This document shows, piece by piece, positions 29,168 to 38,779 of a stretch of DNA of 64,000 nucleotides. Under the pieces are notes generated by a model. It worked only from the letters and a program-made list of their open reading frames with translations, was not told the origin of the DNA and did not search any database. The stretch covers positions 42,738 to 106,737 of the forward strand of contig CAIOSI010000032.1 of NCBI GenBank assembly GCA_903860975.1, read 5' to 3'. This DNA comes from an uncultured Alphaproteobacteria bacterium (lineage in GTDB: Bacteria > Pseudomonadota > Alphaproteobacteria > Caulobacterales > Caulobacteraceae). Within the stretch, counting starts at the first letter, position 1. The number at the start of each line of letters is the position of its first letter. The translations under genes and the position numbers were made by a program.

Positions 29168-30661
29168 ATGGCCCTCGTTCCCCTCCTCGATCTGCGCTCA
29201 ACTTCCAACGACGTGGTGATCCCACACGCGCCAGCCAATGTTGAAGCCGAACAAGCACTCTTGGGCGCGCTCCTCTACGACAATGCCGCCTTCGAGCGGA
29301 TCGGGGATTACCTGAAGGCGCAGCATTTCTTCGAGCCGTTCCACCAGCGGCTGTTTGCCTCGGTTGAAAATCAAATTCGCAAAGGACAGTTAGCCGAACC
29401 GATTCTGTTGGCCGAGCAGTTCTCCAGAGACGTCGGTTTCGAAGAGCTGGGCGGTATTCGCTACCTGGCCGACCTGGTTGACCGCGCCCCGCCAGCGGCC
29501 AACGCGCCCGATTATGCCCGCGTCATCTATGATCTAGCTCTCAGACGCGACTTGATCCGCATTGGCGGTGATATCTCTACCCTGGCTGCGCAGGGTGACG
29601 CCGATGTCTCGGCCCGCGATCAGATTGAGCAGGCGGAGCAGAAGTTATTTACCTTGGCCGAAACCGGCGGCGCCACCCAAGGTTTTGTAAGCTTTGCTGA
29701 CGCCCTGCATGGCGCTGTCGCTATGGCGGCAGAAGCCCATAGCCGCGATGGTGGTCTGGCTGGGCTTTCCACCGGCCTCATCGATCTAGACCAGAAAATC
29801 GGCGGCATGCACCCCTCCGACCTGGTGATCCTTGCGGCACGTCCCTCGATGGGAAAGACCGCACTTGCCTGTAACATCGCCTTCGATGTCGCTCGCAACT
29901 ACGCCTGGGAGCCGCAACCCGACGGATCGAAAAAGACCGTGCGTGGCGGAGTGGTGGCTTTCTTCTCCGTCGAAATGTCCGCCGAGCAGCTAGCCATGCG
30001 ACTGCTTGCGGAAGTCTCTGGCGTCTCAGGCGACCGGCTCCGCAAGGGCGAAATCACCGCCTCGGAGTTTGGTCGAGTCCGCGACGCCGCGCTCGAGATC
30101 CAGGAATCACCGCTTTACATTGATGCTACCGGTGGGATCACCATCGCAAAGTTGGCGGCCCGCGCACGTCGGCTGAAGCGCATGATCGGCCTGGACCTCA
30201 TCATCGTTGACTATTTGCAACTTGTGACCGGCGGCGATGGCAAGTCGGACAACCGGGTCCAGGAAGTGAGCATGATCACTCAAGGCCTGAAATCACTGGC
30301 GAAGGAACTATCGGTCCCGGTCATGGCGCTATCCCAGCTTTCCCGCCAGGTGGAGAATCGTGAGGATAAGAAGCCTCAACTCTCCGACTTGCGAGAATCC
30401 GGCTCCATCGAGCAAGACGCCGACATGGTCATGTTCGTCTATCGGGAGAGCTATTATCTCAGTCGCCTGGAGCCGCGCGAAGGCACTGAGGAGCACTTCA
30501 AGTGGCAAGAAAGCATGGACCAAGTCCGTGGCCTGGCCGAGATCATCATCGGTAAGCAACGCCATGGTCCGATCGGCAACGTGAAGCTGTCGTTCAACGA
30601 GGACATCACCAAGTTCGGCAACCTCGCCCGCGACCATCACGCCAGCTACGATCCGCACTGA
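29168..30661 (+). CDS. dnaB: Replicative DNA helicase
   Basis: The hexameric 5'-3' helicase of the replication fork. The N-terminal domain starts NVEAEQALLGALLYDN, the RecA-like domain holds Walker A ARPSMGKTALACN near residue 225 and Walker B LIIVDYLQLV, and the C-terminus has QLSRQVENR and SDLRESGSIEQDADMV. At 497 residues it is full length with no intein. alr follows after seven bases, so the two probably form an operon. Confidence 0.97.
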   Translation: MALVPLLDLRSTSNDVVIPHAPANVEAEQALLGALLYDNAAFERIGDYLKAQHFFEPFHQRLFASVENQIRKGQLAEPILLAEQFSRDVGFEELGGIRYLADLVDRAPPAANAPDYARVIYDLALRRDLIRIGGDISTLAAQGDADVSARDQIEQAEQKLFTLAETGGATQGFVSFADALHGAVAMAAEAHSRDGGLAGLSTGLIDLDQKIGGMHPSDLVILAARPSMGKTALACNIAFDVARNYAWEPQPDGSKKTVRGGVVAFFSVEMSAEQLAMRLLAEVSGVSGDRLRKGEITASEFGRVRDAALEIQESPLYIDATGGITIAKLAARARRLKRMIGLDLIIVDYLQLVTGGDGKSDNRVQEVSMITQGLKSLAKELSVPVMALSQLSRQVENREDKKPQLSDLRESGSIEQDADMVMFVYRESYYLSRLEPREGTEEHFKWQESMDQVRGLAEIIIGKQRHGPIGNVKLSFNEDITKFGNLARDHHASYDPH

Positions 30662-30668
30662 GGCGACC

Positions 30669-31763
30669 ATGGCTGAACCAGCTGTTGCACAGCTGACCGT
30701 CGATCTCGACGCTCTGGCCGACAATTTTGGATCTCTGGGCGCGCATGTCACGGGCGCAGAGCTCGCACCGGTTCTGAAGTCAGACGCCTATGGCCTAGGC
30801 GCAGGGCCTGTGGTGCGCCGATTGTGGGCCGAGGGGGCAAGGCGCTTTTTCGTCGCTCGCCTTGCCGAGGGCGAGGCGCTGCGTGCTCTGCTCACACCGG
30901 CGCGACCTGCGACGATCTACGTGCTGGACGGCATGACCGATGAGGCTGGCCCGCGACTGGACGCCGCCGGTCTGACGCCGGTGCTTTGCAGCTTGCCCCA
31001 GATCGCAGGAGCAGCCGCTCATGCCGCTGTTTGTGGCCGTTCTTTGCCTGTCGCCATCAACATCGACACCGGCATGGGCCGCCAAGGCCTCGTGCTTGAA
31101 GAAATTCGCGCCGTCGTACAGTCGATGGATCGGTTGCGGGGGCTCAACGTCGGCCTGGTAATGAGTCACCTTGGGTCGGCAAAAGAACCTAAAAATCCAC
31201 GCAATTCTCGTCAGTTGGCGGCCTTTCTTGAAGGCCGGTCCTTATTCCCGGAGGCGCGCGCAAGTCTCGCAGCCTCAGCGGGCATCTACCTTGGCCCGGA
31301 TTACCATTTCGACCTCGTCCGCCCCGGCATTTCCCTTTTCGGCGGCGGTCCGCTGGAGCGGCCAGACGATCGACTGCGGGCTGTGGCGACGCTCACCGCC
31401 CCGATCCTCGAAATTCGAAATCTGAGGCCCGGCGACATATTGGGCTATGGTGAGGGTGTGCGGATCGATGCACCCACGCGGGTCGCCGTGGTGTCCGCAG
31501 GCTACGCAGATGGAATCCTTCGCGCAGCAAAGCGAGGCGGCTACGCGTGGTTCGCTGGAGCCAGGCGCAGGATGCTGATTGTCAACATGGACATCTCGGT
31601 CATCGAAATCGGCGACGCCGAGGCGGCACCGGGTCAGTCTGTCGAACTCCTGGGGCCAAATGCCCATCTGGACGACCTAGCGCTGGCTGCCGACACCGTG
31701 GCCCACGAGGTCCTGGTGCGGCTCAGCCGACGCGCAGAATGCGTCTACCTAGGCCAAGTCTAG
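30669..31763 (+). CDS. alr: Alanine racemase
   Basis: PLP-dependent conversion of L-alanine to D-alanine for peptidoglycan. Lys37 in VLKSDAYGLG is the PLP lysine; INIDTGMGRQGL and the second catalytic Tyr region VSAGYADGIL follow. The 364-residue length is normal. It begins seven bases after dnaB, a gene order seen across many bacteria. Confidence 0.95.
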   Translation: MAEPAVAQLTVDLDALADNFGSLGAHVTGAELAPVLKSDAYGLGAGPVVRRLWAEGARRFFVARLAEGEALRALLTPARPATIYVLDGMTDEAGPRLDAAGLTPVLCSLPQIAGAAAHAAVCGRSLPVAINIDTGMGRQGLVLEEIRAVVQSMDRLRGLNVGLVMSHLGSAKEPKNPRNSRQLAAFLEGRSLFPEARASLAASAGIYLGPDYHFDLVRPGISLFGGGPLERPDDRLRAVATLTAPILEIRNLRPGDILGYGEGVRIDAPTRVAVVSAGYADGILRAAKRGGYAWFAGARRRMLIVNMDISVIEIGDAEAAPGQSVELLGPNAHLDDLALAADTVAHEVLVRLSRRAECVYLGQV

Positions 31764-31989
31764 TTGAGCCAGATCGGTTCTGTGCAAGGCGTCATCTTTT
31801 GCGCAAGTGAGGCGACAATTATCCAAAGAAGGACTGCGGCGGCGCGCCCGGTTCAGTTTCGCTCATGACAATCTCGCCTGGCCCTCCCACCTCTGAGCCT
31901 ATCGCGGCGTCGTCAGCACGCGCGCGGGCGCGATCCCCGAACGTCGGCTAAACTCTGCGGCATACCGAATCAGGAGCTCACTCAACGCC

Positions 31990-33354
31990 ATGGCCCGCGA
32001 CGGTGCCGTCTACGCCTGTCAGTCCTGTGGGGCTGTCCAAACCAAATGGGCGGGCCAATGTCCGGCGTGCGGCGCGTGGAACAGCCTTGTCGAAGAGTCG
32101 CAGGCTCGCCCGCCGGGTGCCATGACGCCCTCCAAGGCCAGTCGCGCAAGGGGCCTGACCTTTGAGGGCCTGCAGGACGAGACGCCGGCGCCTTCGCGGA
32201 TCTCAACCGGTGTCGACGAATTCGACCGGGTCTGCGGCGGCGGCGTGGTGCCGGGCTCGGCCATACTGCTGGGGGGTGACCCCGGTGTCGGCAAATCAAC
32301 GCTGTTGATGCAGGTGGCAGCCGAAGCGGCCCGGCGCGGCGCACGCTGCGCATATATCTCCGGCGAGGAAGCCGTTGAACAGGTCCGCAGCCGCGCCCAA
32401 CGCATGGGTCTGGCCGATGCCCCGGTAAAACTCGCAGCAGAGACATCGCTGAGAGCCATCTGCGATGGTCTGAAGCGCGATCAATTCGACCTGGTGGTGA
32501 TCGACTCCATCCAGACGCTTTGGAGCGACGCCCACGAAGCTGGTCCTGGATCTGTGACACAGGTCCGTGCGGCAGCAGGAGAATTGGTGCGCCTGGCCAA
32601 ATCTCGCGGGGTTGCCATCGTCTTGGTGGGTCACGTCACCAAAGAGGGCACGATCGCCGGGCCCCGCGTGATTGAACATATGGTCGATGCGGTGCTCTCG
32701 TTTGAAGGCGAACGCGGCTATCCGTTCCGGATTTTGCGCGGTGCAAAGAACCGCTTCGGAGCCACGGACGAAATCGGCGTTTTCGAGATGGGTGACGCCG
32801 GTCTGACGGAGGTGAAAAACCCCTCGGCGCTCTTCCTGGACACGTCGGGCGAGCGGGCAGCTGGCGCTGCGGTGTTTGCGGGAATTGAAGGATCTCGACC
32901 TGTTCTGGTGGAATTCCAGGCTCTCGTCGCGCCCTCAGCCTACGGCACGCCGCGACGGGCGGTGGTGGGATGGGACTCTGGACGCCTTGCCATGGTTCTG
33001 GCGGTTCTGGAGGCGCGATGCGGCCTCAGCCTCGGGGACCGCGACGTCTACCTGAACGTGGCTGGCGGCCTAAGGATCACCGAACCCGCAGCGGACCTCG
33101 CCGCAGCTGCGGCCTTGGCCTCGTCTGCCCACAATCAAGCCCTGCCCCAGGACTGTGTCGTATTCGGCGAAATCAGCCTGTCTGGAGAGGTCCGCTCGGT
33201 AAGCCGAATGGACTCTCGGTTGAAGGAAGCCGCCAAGCTCGGTTTTCACCGTGCGCTTGGCCCGGCGGGCATGGATGGCGGTGGCATTCAGACGATCGGC
33301 GAAAGCCGACTGTCAGACGCGGTACGGCGGATCGAAGAGGCCAGATGGGATTAG
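31990..33354 (+). CDS. radA: DNA repair protein RadA
   Basis: RadA helps branch migration in recombination. It has an N-terminal zinc finger (Cys10, 13, 24 and 27 in CQSCG and CPACG), a RecA-like ATPase with Walker A GGDPGVGKSTLLMQ, the RadA-specific KNRFG motif (LRGAKNRFGATDE) and a C-terminal Lon-protease-like domain without a peptidase role. 454 residues. A 226-base gap upstream shows no LexA-type repeat that I could recognise. cvpA starts within its last codons. Confidence 0.96.
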   Translation: MARDGAVYACQSCGAVQTKWAGQCPACGAWNSLVEESQARPPGAMTPSKASRARGLTFEGLQDETPAPSRISTGVDEFDRVCGGGVVPGSAILLGGDPGVGKSTLLMQVAAEAARRGARCAYISGEEAVEQVRSRAQRMGLADAPVKLAAETSLRAICDGLKRDQFDLVVIDSIQTLWSDAHEAGPGSVTQVRAAAGELVRLAKSRGVAIVLVGHVTKEGTIAGPRVIEHMVDAVLSFEGERGYPFRILRGAKNRFGATDEIGVFEMGDAGLTEVKNPSALFLDTSGERAAGAAVFAGIEGSRPVLVEFQALVAPSAYGTPRRAVVGWDSGRLAMVLAVLEARCGLSLGDRDVYLNVAGGLRITEPAADLAAAAALASSAHNQALPQDCVVFGEISLSGEVRSVSRMDSRLKEAAKLGFHRALGPAGMDGGGIQTIGESRLSDAVRRIEEARWD

Positions 33355-33977
33355 GCCTCACTCAGTTCGACCTGATCGTCCTGGTCCTGCTCGCGATCTC
33401 TGCAGCGGTGGGCTTTGCTCGCGGCGCTGCGCGCGAGATCGTCGCCCTTGCGGCCCTCTTGATTGGGGCAGTGTTCGCCATCTTCACACTGTCGGAATCT
33501 GCCCCCTTCGCGCGCAAGCTGATCCATCCAGACTGGCTTGGGACCGCTGCGGCTCTGATCGGCGTTTTCGTTTCAGCCTACCTCCTGGTGAGATTGGTCG
33601 GCGGTATGATTGCCCGACAAATTCAAGACTCCGACCTTCTGGGCGCGCTGGATCGCAGCGTCGGGCTGGCTATCGGCCTTGGCCGTGGCTTGATTGTCCT
33701 GGGCGCGCTCAAACTGATGTTCACCGCTGCGACGCCCGAGGATTTGCGGCCGCATTGGATCATAGGGTCGACGACCTGGCCGCTCGCCCAGAACATGGGC
33801 CAGCTGCTCACAGCGCTTGCGCCGAAAGGGTTGGACATCGCCGGAAGGCTGAGCCCCGCCTTTGATCGCGCCCTACATAAGACTCATCACGACGCGATAG
33901 ATGACAGATTGAAGTCAGAAGGCTACGACGCGCGCCAGCGTGGCGAAATCGAAGACCTGTTGGAGAAGTCCCGATGA
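33345..33977 (+). CDS. CvpA family membrane protein
   Basis: A 210-residue protein with about four hydrophobic segments (DLIVLVLLAISAAVGFARG, IVALAALLIGAVFAIF, GTAAALIGVFVSAYLLVRL, and one near 100-120) and a polar C-terminus. The family is named for colicin V production and sits next to purF in many proteobacteria. The ATG at 33345 overlaps radA by ten bases, and the stop overlaps purF in ATGA. A longer in-frame extension upstream lies inside radA and is not used. Confidence 0.92.
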   Translation: MGLGLTQFDLIVLVLLAISAAVGFARGAAREIVALAALLIGAVFAIFTLSESAPFARKLIHPDWLGTAAALIGVFVSAYLLVRLVGGMIARQIQDSDLLGALDRSVGLAIGLGRGLIVLGALKLMFTAATPEDLRPHWIIGSTTWPLAQNMGQLLTALAPKGLDIAGRLSPAFDRALHKTHHDAIDDRLKSEGYDARQRGEIEDLLEKSR

Positions 33978-35461
33978 CCGTTGACGAGCGATGGTCGATT
34001 CCTTACCGCGACCCGCTCGACGATACCCCTCGCCTGGAATGTGGCGTGTTCGGGGTATTCGATACAGCGGAAGCCGCGGGACTGACCGCACTTGGCCTTC
34101 ACGCGCTGCAGCATCGTGGACAGGAAGCCTGCGGCATCGCCTGTTTCGATGGCCAGCGGTTCCACACGGAACGACACATGGGGCACGTGGGCGACGCCTT
34201 TGGTGGAGCTGACCTGACCGAGCGGCTTCCGGGTCGTTTTTCCATAGGCCACACGCGATATTCCACGGCCGGCGGCTCGGTCATACGCAACGTCCAGCCG
34301 ATGTTCGCCGACATGGAGGCCGGCGGCGTTGCGTTAGCTCACAATGGCAATCTGACCAATTTCCTGACCTTGCGTGAGCAGCTGGTCGCAAATGGCGTGA
34401 TCTTTCAGTCCACCTCGGACTCTGAGGTCATCCTGCATCTGATCGCTCGGTCACGGAAATTGCGCTTCGTTGAGCGTTTCATCGACGCCCTGTCGCAGAT
34501 CGAAGGCGGCTATGCGCTTGTCGCCCTGACCAATAAGAAGCTGATCGGCGTTCGTGACCCCCTTGGCATCCGACCGCTCGTGCTGGGTGACTTGCATGGC
34601 AAGCCAATCCTGGCCTCCGAGACCTGCGCCCTCGACATTATCGGAGCAAAGTTCGTCCGCGACGTGGAGCACGGCGAAATGGTGGTGATCGACGCCGATG
34701 GCGTGAACAGCATCAAGCCATTCCCGGCCATGAAGGCCCGTCCCTGCATTTTTGAATATGTCTACTTCGCCCGGCCTGATTCCGTCGTGAATGGCCGCTC
34801 GGTCTACAATGTCAGAAAGCGAATGGGACGACGTCTTGCCCAGGAGAGCATGGTCCCTGCCGATGTGGTCGTACCCGTCCCTGACTCCGGCGTTCCCGCC
34901 GCCCTGGGTTTCGCCCAGGAGGCAGGACTGCCATTCGAGATGGGCATCATTCGCAACCATTACGTCGGACGAAGTTTCATCCAACCAACACAGGCCACGC
35001 GTGAAAGCAGCGTGCGCATGAAGCTTTCGCCCAACCGCTCAGTTCTGGCCGGCAAACGGGTGATGCTGATCGACGATTCCATCGTGCGCGGCACCAATTC
35101 TGTGCGGGTCGTGAAAATGGTCCGTGAAGCCGGCGCGGCAGAGGTCCACCTCCGCTCGGCTTCACCGCCAATTCAGTGGCCAGATTACTACGGTATCGAT
35201 ATGCCGGATCGGGAGCATCTGCTCGCAGCCAACCATACCGTCGAGGAGATCGCCAAGATGCTCGACGTCGATTCCATGGGTTATCTCTCCGTTGATGGCC
35301 TCTATTGGGCGATGGACGGCGGCGTGCGCGATCCAGTCTGCCCGCAGTTTACCGACCACTATTTCACCGGCGACTATCCGACCCGTCTTCTGGACCGAGA
35401 GATCGCCGAGGGGCGCAATGAGCTCTCGGAGCGTCAGCTCTCCTTCCTGGTCGACGCGTGA
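33974..35461 (+). CDS. purF: Amidophosphoribosyltransferase
   Basis: First committed enzyme of purine synthesis: PRPP and glutamine to phosphoribosylamine. A 22-residue propeptide precedes Cys23 (LECGVFGVFD), the glutaminase nucleophile after cleavage. GIGHTR-type sequence SIGHTRYSTAG and the PRPP loop VMLIDDSIVRGTNS are intact. It belongs to the radA-cvpA-purF overlapping string; the next gene begins in its stop codon. Confidence 0.97.
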   Translation: MTVDERWSIPYRDPLDDTPRLECGVFGVFDTAEAAGLTALGLHALQHRGQEACGIACFDGQRFHTERHMGHVGDAFGGADLTERLPGRFSIGHTRYSTAGGSVIRNVQPMFADMEAGGVALAHNGNLTNFLTLREQLVANGVIFQSTSDSEVILHLIARSRKLRFVERFIDALSQIEGGYALVALTNKKLIGVRDPLGIRPLVLGDLHGKPILASETCALDIIGAKFVRDVEHGEMVVIDADGVNSIKPFPAMKARPCIFEYVYFARPDSVVNGRSVYNVRKRMGRRLAQESMVPADVVVPVPDSGVPAALGFAQEAGLPFEMGIIRNHYVGRSFIQPTQATRESSVRMKLSPNRSVLAGKRVMLIDDSIVRGTNSVRVVKMVREAGAAEVHLRSASPPIQWPDYYGIDMPDREHLLAANHTVEEIAKMLDVDSMGYLSVDGLYWAMDGGVRDPVCPQFTDHYFTGDYPTRLLDREIAEGRNELSERQLSFLVDA

Positions 35462-36456
35462 ACCCAACCAAGGCAGGCGGTATTTTCAGCCGCCTGAAGG
35501 TCGATAAATATCTACTCCTGATCATTTCCATGGTGGTCGTTGCTTCGTTCCTGCCGGCACGCGGCGCAGCGGCTGTGGGATTTGGCTGGGCGACCAAAGG
35601 CGCGATCGGCCTGGTGTTTTTCCTCCACGGAGCCCGCCTGAGCCGCGAGGCGGTCATAGGCGGCCTAACCCATTGGAAGCTGCACCTATTGGTGCTGGCG
35701 GCGACCTTCGGGCTCTTTCCGCTGCTGTGCCTGGGCATGACCGTCTTGCCCGCCTGGATAACCCCACCGGCGCTTGCGGGAGGCATCATGTTTTTGGGAT
35801 GTTTGCCCTCGACCATTCAGTCCTCGATTGGGTTCACCGTCATCGCCAGGGGAAATATTGCGGCTGCCGTAGCCGCAGCATCCGCTTCAAATCTGCTGGG
35901 TATCGTGATCACACCGATTTTGGTGGGCCTGCTTTTACATGCGCAAGGCTCGATCTCAGTGGGATCGGCCTGGGCGATCGTCTTACAGCTCTTGGCACCT
36001 TTCGTGGGCGGCCAGCTCCTGCGCCGCTGGATCGGCAGCTGGGTTTCAATGCATGGACGACAGGTTCAGCTTATCGATCGAGGCTCAATCCTGCTCGTCG
36101 TTTACACAGCCTTCTCAAGCGCAGTTGTGGGAGGTGTTTGGTCGCAACTCGGGCCTTTGGATCTTGTCCGTCTCCTGATCGTGTGCGCCGCACTGCTGGC
36201 TCTGATGCTTGGCGCCACGTTCCTCGCCGCACGGGCCTTAGACTTCGCCCGGACAGATGAGATCGCAATTGTCTTCTGCGGATCGAAGAAGAGCCTGGCA
36301 AGTGGGGTGCCGATGGCAGGCGTCCTGTTTGCGCCAGCCACGGCCGGATTGGCCCTCCTGCCGCTGATGGTCTTCCACCAATTGCAACTGATGGCCTGCG
36401 CTATCATCGCGCAGCGATACGCAAATCGGGCAGACTTAGACGCGATGAGCGGCTAG
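35458..36456 (+). CDS. Bile acid:sodium symporter family transporter (YfeH-like)
   Basis: A 332-residue, roughly ten-span membrane protein. Features of the BASS/SBF-like family are GFGWATKGAIGLVFFLHGAR near the start, LPSTIQSSIGFTVIARGN with its unwound helix, and FCGSKKSLASGVPMA. These carriers move organic anions with sodium. The GTG start overlaps the purF TGA by three bases, so translation is probably coupled; substrate unknown. Confidence 0.88.
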   Translation: MNPTKAGGIFSRLKVDKYLLLIISMVVVASFLPARGAAAVGFGWATKGAIGLVFFLHGARLSREAVIGGLTHWKLHLLVLAATFGLFPLLCLGMTVLPAWITPPALAGGIMFLGCLPSTIQSSIGFTVIARGNIAAAVAAASASNLLGIVITPILVGLLLHAQGSISVGSAWAIVLQLLAPFVGGQLLRRWIGSWVSMHGRQVQLIDRGSILLVVYTAFSSAVVGGVWSQLGPLDLVRLLIVCAALLALMLGATFLAARALDFARTDEIAIVFCGSKKSLASGVPMAGVLFAPATAGLALLPLMVFHQLQLMACAIIAQRYANRADLDAMSG

Positions 36457-36467
36457 GAAGCGGCCCC

Positions 36468-37217
36468 ATGTTGTCGACCAATCCCCTCTCCGAGAAAATC
36501 GCCCTCGTCACCGGCGCCAGCCGCGGCATCGGCCGCGCCTCTGCGCTGGCGCTCTCCAAGGCCGGCGCCCACGTTATCGCCATCGCCCGTACCGAGGGTG
36601 GCCTCACTGAACTCGATGACGAGATCCGTGCCGCAACTGGCCAGTCGGCGACCCTTGTGCCGCTCGACATTGGTGATGGCGATGCGTTGGACGCTTTGGG
36701 CCTGGCGCTTCATCAGCGGTTTGGCCGCCTGGACATTCTCGTTCATGCCGCAGGGATCTTGGGGCCGATGACCCCGGTCAGCCATATCGAGCCCCAGCAC
36801 TGGGATCGGGTCGTGGCGATCAACCTCACGGCTGTCTACCGAATAATCCGCACGACAGAGCCGCTGCTGCGCGCCTCAGAGGCTGGGCGCGCCATCTTCC
36901 TGACGAGCGGCCGCGCGGCTCGCCCCAAGGCCTTCTGGGGCCCCTATGGCGTCACCAAAGCCGGGATGGAACACCTGGTGCGCACTTGGGCCGACGAGCT
37001 GGAGCAAACCAAAATCCGCGCGGTCCTGCTTGACCCCAACACCATGCGCACAAAAATGCGCGCTGAAGCGATGCCGGGTGAAGACCCCGAGACGGTGACT
37101 GACCCCGCCGAAATTGAGCCCTTGATTGTGGAACTGGCGCAGGCCGACCTCGGCCTGCCGCACGTCAACGTGGTCTTCGACCGCTGGAAGGCGGCCGGGA
37201 CGCTCGCTTCGGTTTAA
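36468..37217 (+). CDS. Short-chain dehydrogenase/reductase
   Basis: A 249-residue SDR with cofactor motif [14 protein letters not shown] near residue 15, HAAGILGPM for the usual NAG region, and Tyr/Lys in [10 protein letters not shown]. It starts 11 bases after the transporter gene and is the last gene of the radA string. Its final 53 bases overlap the 3' end of der on the other strand, so the C-terminal 17 residues ([16 protein letters not shown]) are encoded opposite the der tail. Confidence 0.88.
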   Translation: MLSTNPLSEKIALVTGASRGIGRASALALSKAGAHVIAIARTEGGLTELDDEIRAATGQSATLVPLDIGDGDALDALGLALHQRFGRLDILVHAAGILGPMTPVSHIEPQHWDRVVAINLTAVYRIIRTTEPLLRASEAGRAIFLTSGRAARPKAFWGPYGVTKAGMEHLVRTWADELEQTKIRAVLLDPNTMRTKMRAEAMPGEDPETVTDPAEIEPLIVELAQADLGLPHVNVVFDRWKAAGTLASV

Positions 37218-38757
37218 CCCCTGGACGGGCCAATTTCTGCGCACGACCACGCGGCGCGCCAACCTTCGCCTTCGGCCCCTGCGGCTTCGCCTTGCCAAAC
37301 GGCTTGGGTTTTCCGGCGGCACCGGCCTTGGCTTTTGTGGCCGCCGCGATCCGCGTCTTGGCCTTAAGCCCTGTTGTGGGCAAGCCAAACGGGGCGCTGG
37401 CCGAGCCTTGGCCCGCCTTCTCCTCGCCTTCGGCGTAAGGGTTCTTGTTCGACTTCACAGTTACGCGGATGGGCACGCCCGGCAGATCAAAACTCTCGCG
37501 GATCGAATTGATCAGGTAGCGGCGGTAGCTTTCCGGCAACTGCTCTGCGCGGCTTGCGAACAAAACGAAAGTGGGCGGGCGTGACTTGGTTTGGGCCATG
37601 TACTTCGGCTTGATCCGCCGACCGGCGATCGCCGGTGGCGGGTGGCGTTCTGTGGCCATGCGCAGCCAATCGTTGAGATCGCGGGTCTTTACCTTCGTCG
37701 ACCAGTCCGTGTGGGTCTTGAACACCGCAGGCATCAATTTTTCAAGGCCGCGACCGGTTTCTGCCGACAGTGCAATGATCGGCGCGCCCCGAACCTGCGG
37801 CAACTGTCGCTGCGCCTCGTCGACAATCTCGGCGAGTCTGGCTTGCGGGTCTTCCACCAGGTCCCACTTGGCGAGGACAAAGACGAGGCCGCGCCCTTCT
37901 CGCTCGACCAGGTCGGCGATCTGCAGGTCCTGAATTTCAAAGGGATGGGTTGCGTCCATCACCAGGATCACGATCTCCGCGAAAGTGATGGCGCGAATGG
38001 AATCGTGCGTGGAGAGTTTTTCCAGCTTCTCCTGCACTTTGGCCTTACGCCTCAGTCCCGCGGTATCCACCAGGCGCACGGAACGCTCACCCCAGGTCCA
38101 GTCGACCGGGATGGCGTCGCGGGTGATGCCGGCTTCGGGACCGGTCAGCATGCGGTCCTCTCCGATCAGCTTGTTGACCAAGGTCGACTTGCCCGCGTTG
38201 GGCCGTCCAACGATTGCGATCTTCACGGACTTGTCGCCATCTTCGGCGTCACGATCGCTCTGATCGGGCGCAATGGCGATGAGGGCCGCATAAAGATCGG
38301 CCATGCCCTCGCCGTGCTCGGCCGATATCGGCACGGGCTCGCCAAGGCCCAGGCCGAAGGCTTCGAGCACGCCCTGGTCGCCCGCCTTCCCCTCGGCTTT
38401 ATTGGCGGCAAGCACGACAGGCATGTCGCGCCGACGCAGTATCTCGGCGAAAACCTCGTCCATGGGAGTCACGCCGTCACGGCTGTCGATAACGAACAAA
38501 GCCACGTCAGCCTCGTCGATGGCCAGCTCGGTCTGGGCGCGCATCCGCGCCTCCAGACTGTCGTCAGTCACATCCTCGAAGCCTGCCGTGTCGATCAGTT
38601 CGAGATCCAGATCGCCAATACGGCCGGTTCCGAAGCGCCGGTCGCGGGTCACACCCGGCTGATCGTCAACGATCGCCAACTTCCGCCCGGCCAAGCGGTT
38701 GAACAGTGTGGACTTGCCAACGTTAGGGCGCCCGACGATCGCGAGTTTTAGCGTCAT
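37165..38757 (-). CDS. der: Ribosome-associated GTPase Der (EngA)
   Basis: Two tandem GTPase domains define Der: [14 protein letters not shown] with DTAGF near the start and [14 protein letters not shown] with DTAGL near residue 190. The KH-like domain follows ([18 protein letters not shown]). It acts in 50S assembly. At 530 residues it is longer than the usual 450-490 because of a Lys/Ala/Gly/Pro-rich basic tail of about 70 residues, as in some alphaproteobacteria. The tail's last codons overlap the convergent SDR gene by 53 bases. Confidence 0.96.
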   Translation of the reverse strand: MTLKLAIVGRPNVGKSTLFNRLAGRKLAIVDDQPGVTRDRRFGTGRIGDLDLELIDTAGFEDVTDDSLEARMRAQTELAIDEADVALFVIDSRDGVTPMDEVFAEILRRRDMPVVLAANKAEGKAGDQGVLEAFGLGLGEPVPISAEHGEGMADLYAALIAIAPDQSDRDAEDGDKSVKIAIVGRPNAGKSTLVNKLIGEDRMLTGPEAGITRDAIPVDWTWGERSVRLVDTAGLRRKAKVQEKLEKLSTHDSIRAITFAEIVILVMDATHPFEIQDLQIADLVEREGRGLVFVLAKWDLVEDPQARLAEIVDEAQRQLPQVRGAPIIALSAETGRGLEKLMPAVFKTHTDWSTKVKTRDLNDWLRMATERHPPPAIAGRRIKPKYMAQTKSRPPTFVLFASRAEQLPESYRRYLINSIRESFDLPGVPIRVTVKSNKNPYAEGEEKAGQGSASAPFGLPTTGLKAKTRIAAATKAKAGAAGKPKPFGKAKPQGPKAKVGAPRGRAQKLARPGVKPKRASRPPSSGRRPR

Positions 38758-38779
38758 GGCTCCAGCATAGGCCTAAAGA

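Noticed and set aside
31764..31989. LexA operator ahead of radA
   Set aside because: No GTTC-N7-GTTC or GAAC-N7-GAAC repeat of the alphaproteobacterial type was found.
37591..38751. 386-codon open frame on the plus strand
   Set aside because: It lies wholly antisense to der, whose two GTPase domains are unmistakable; long antisense frames are common at this GC content.
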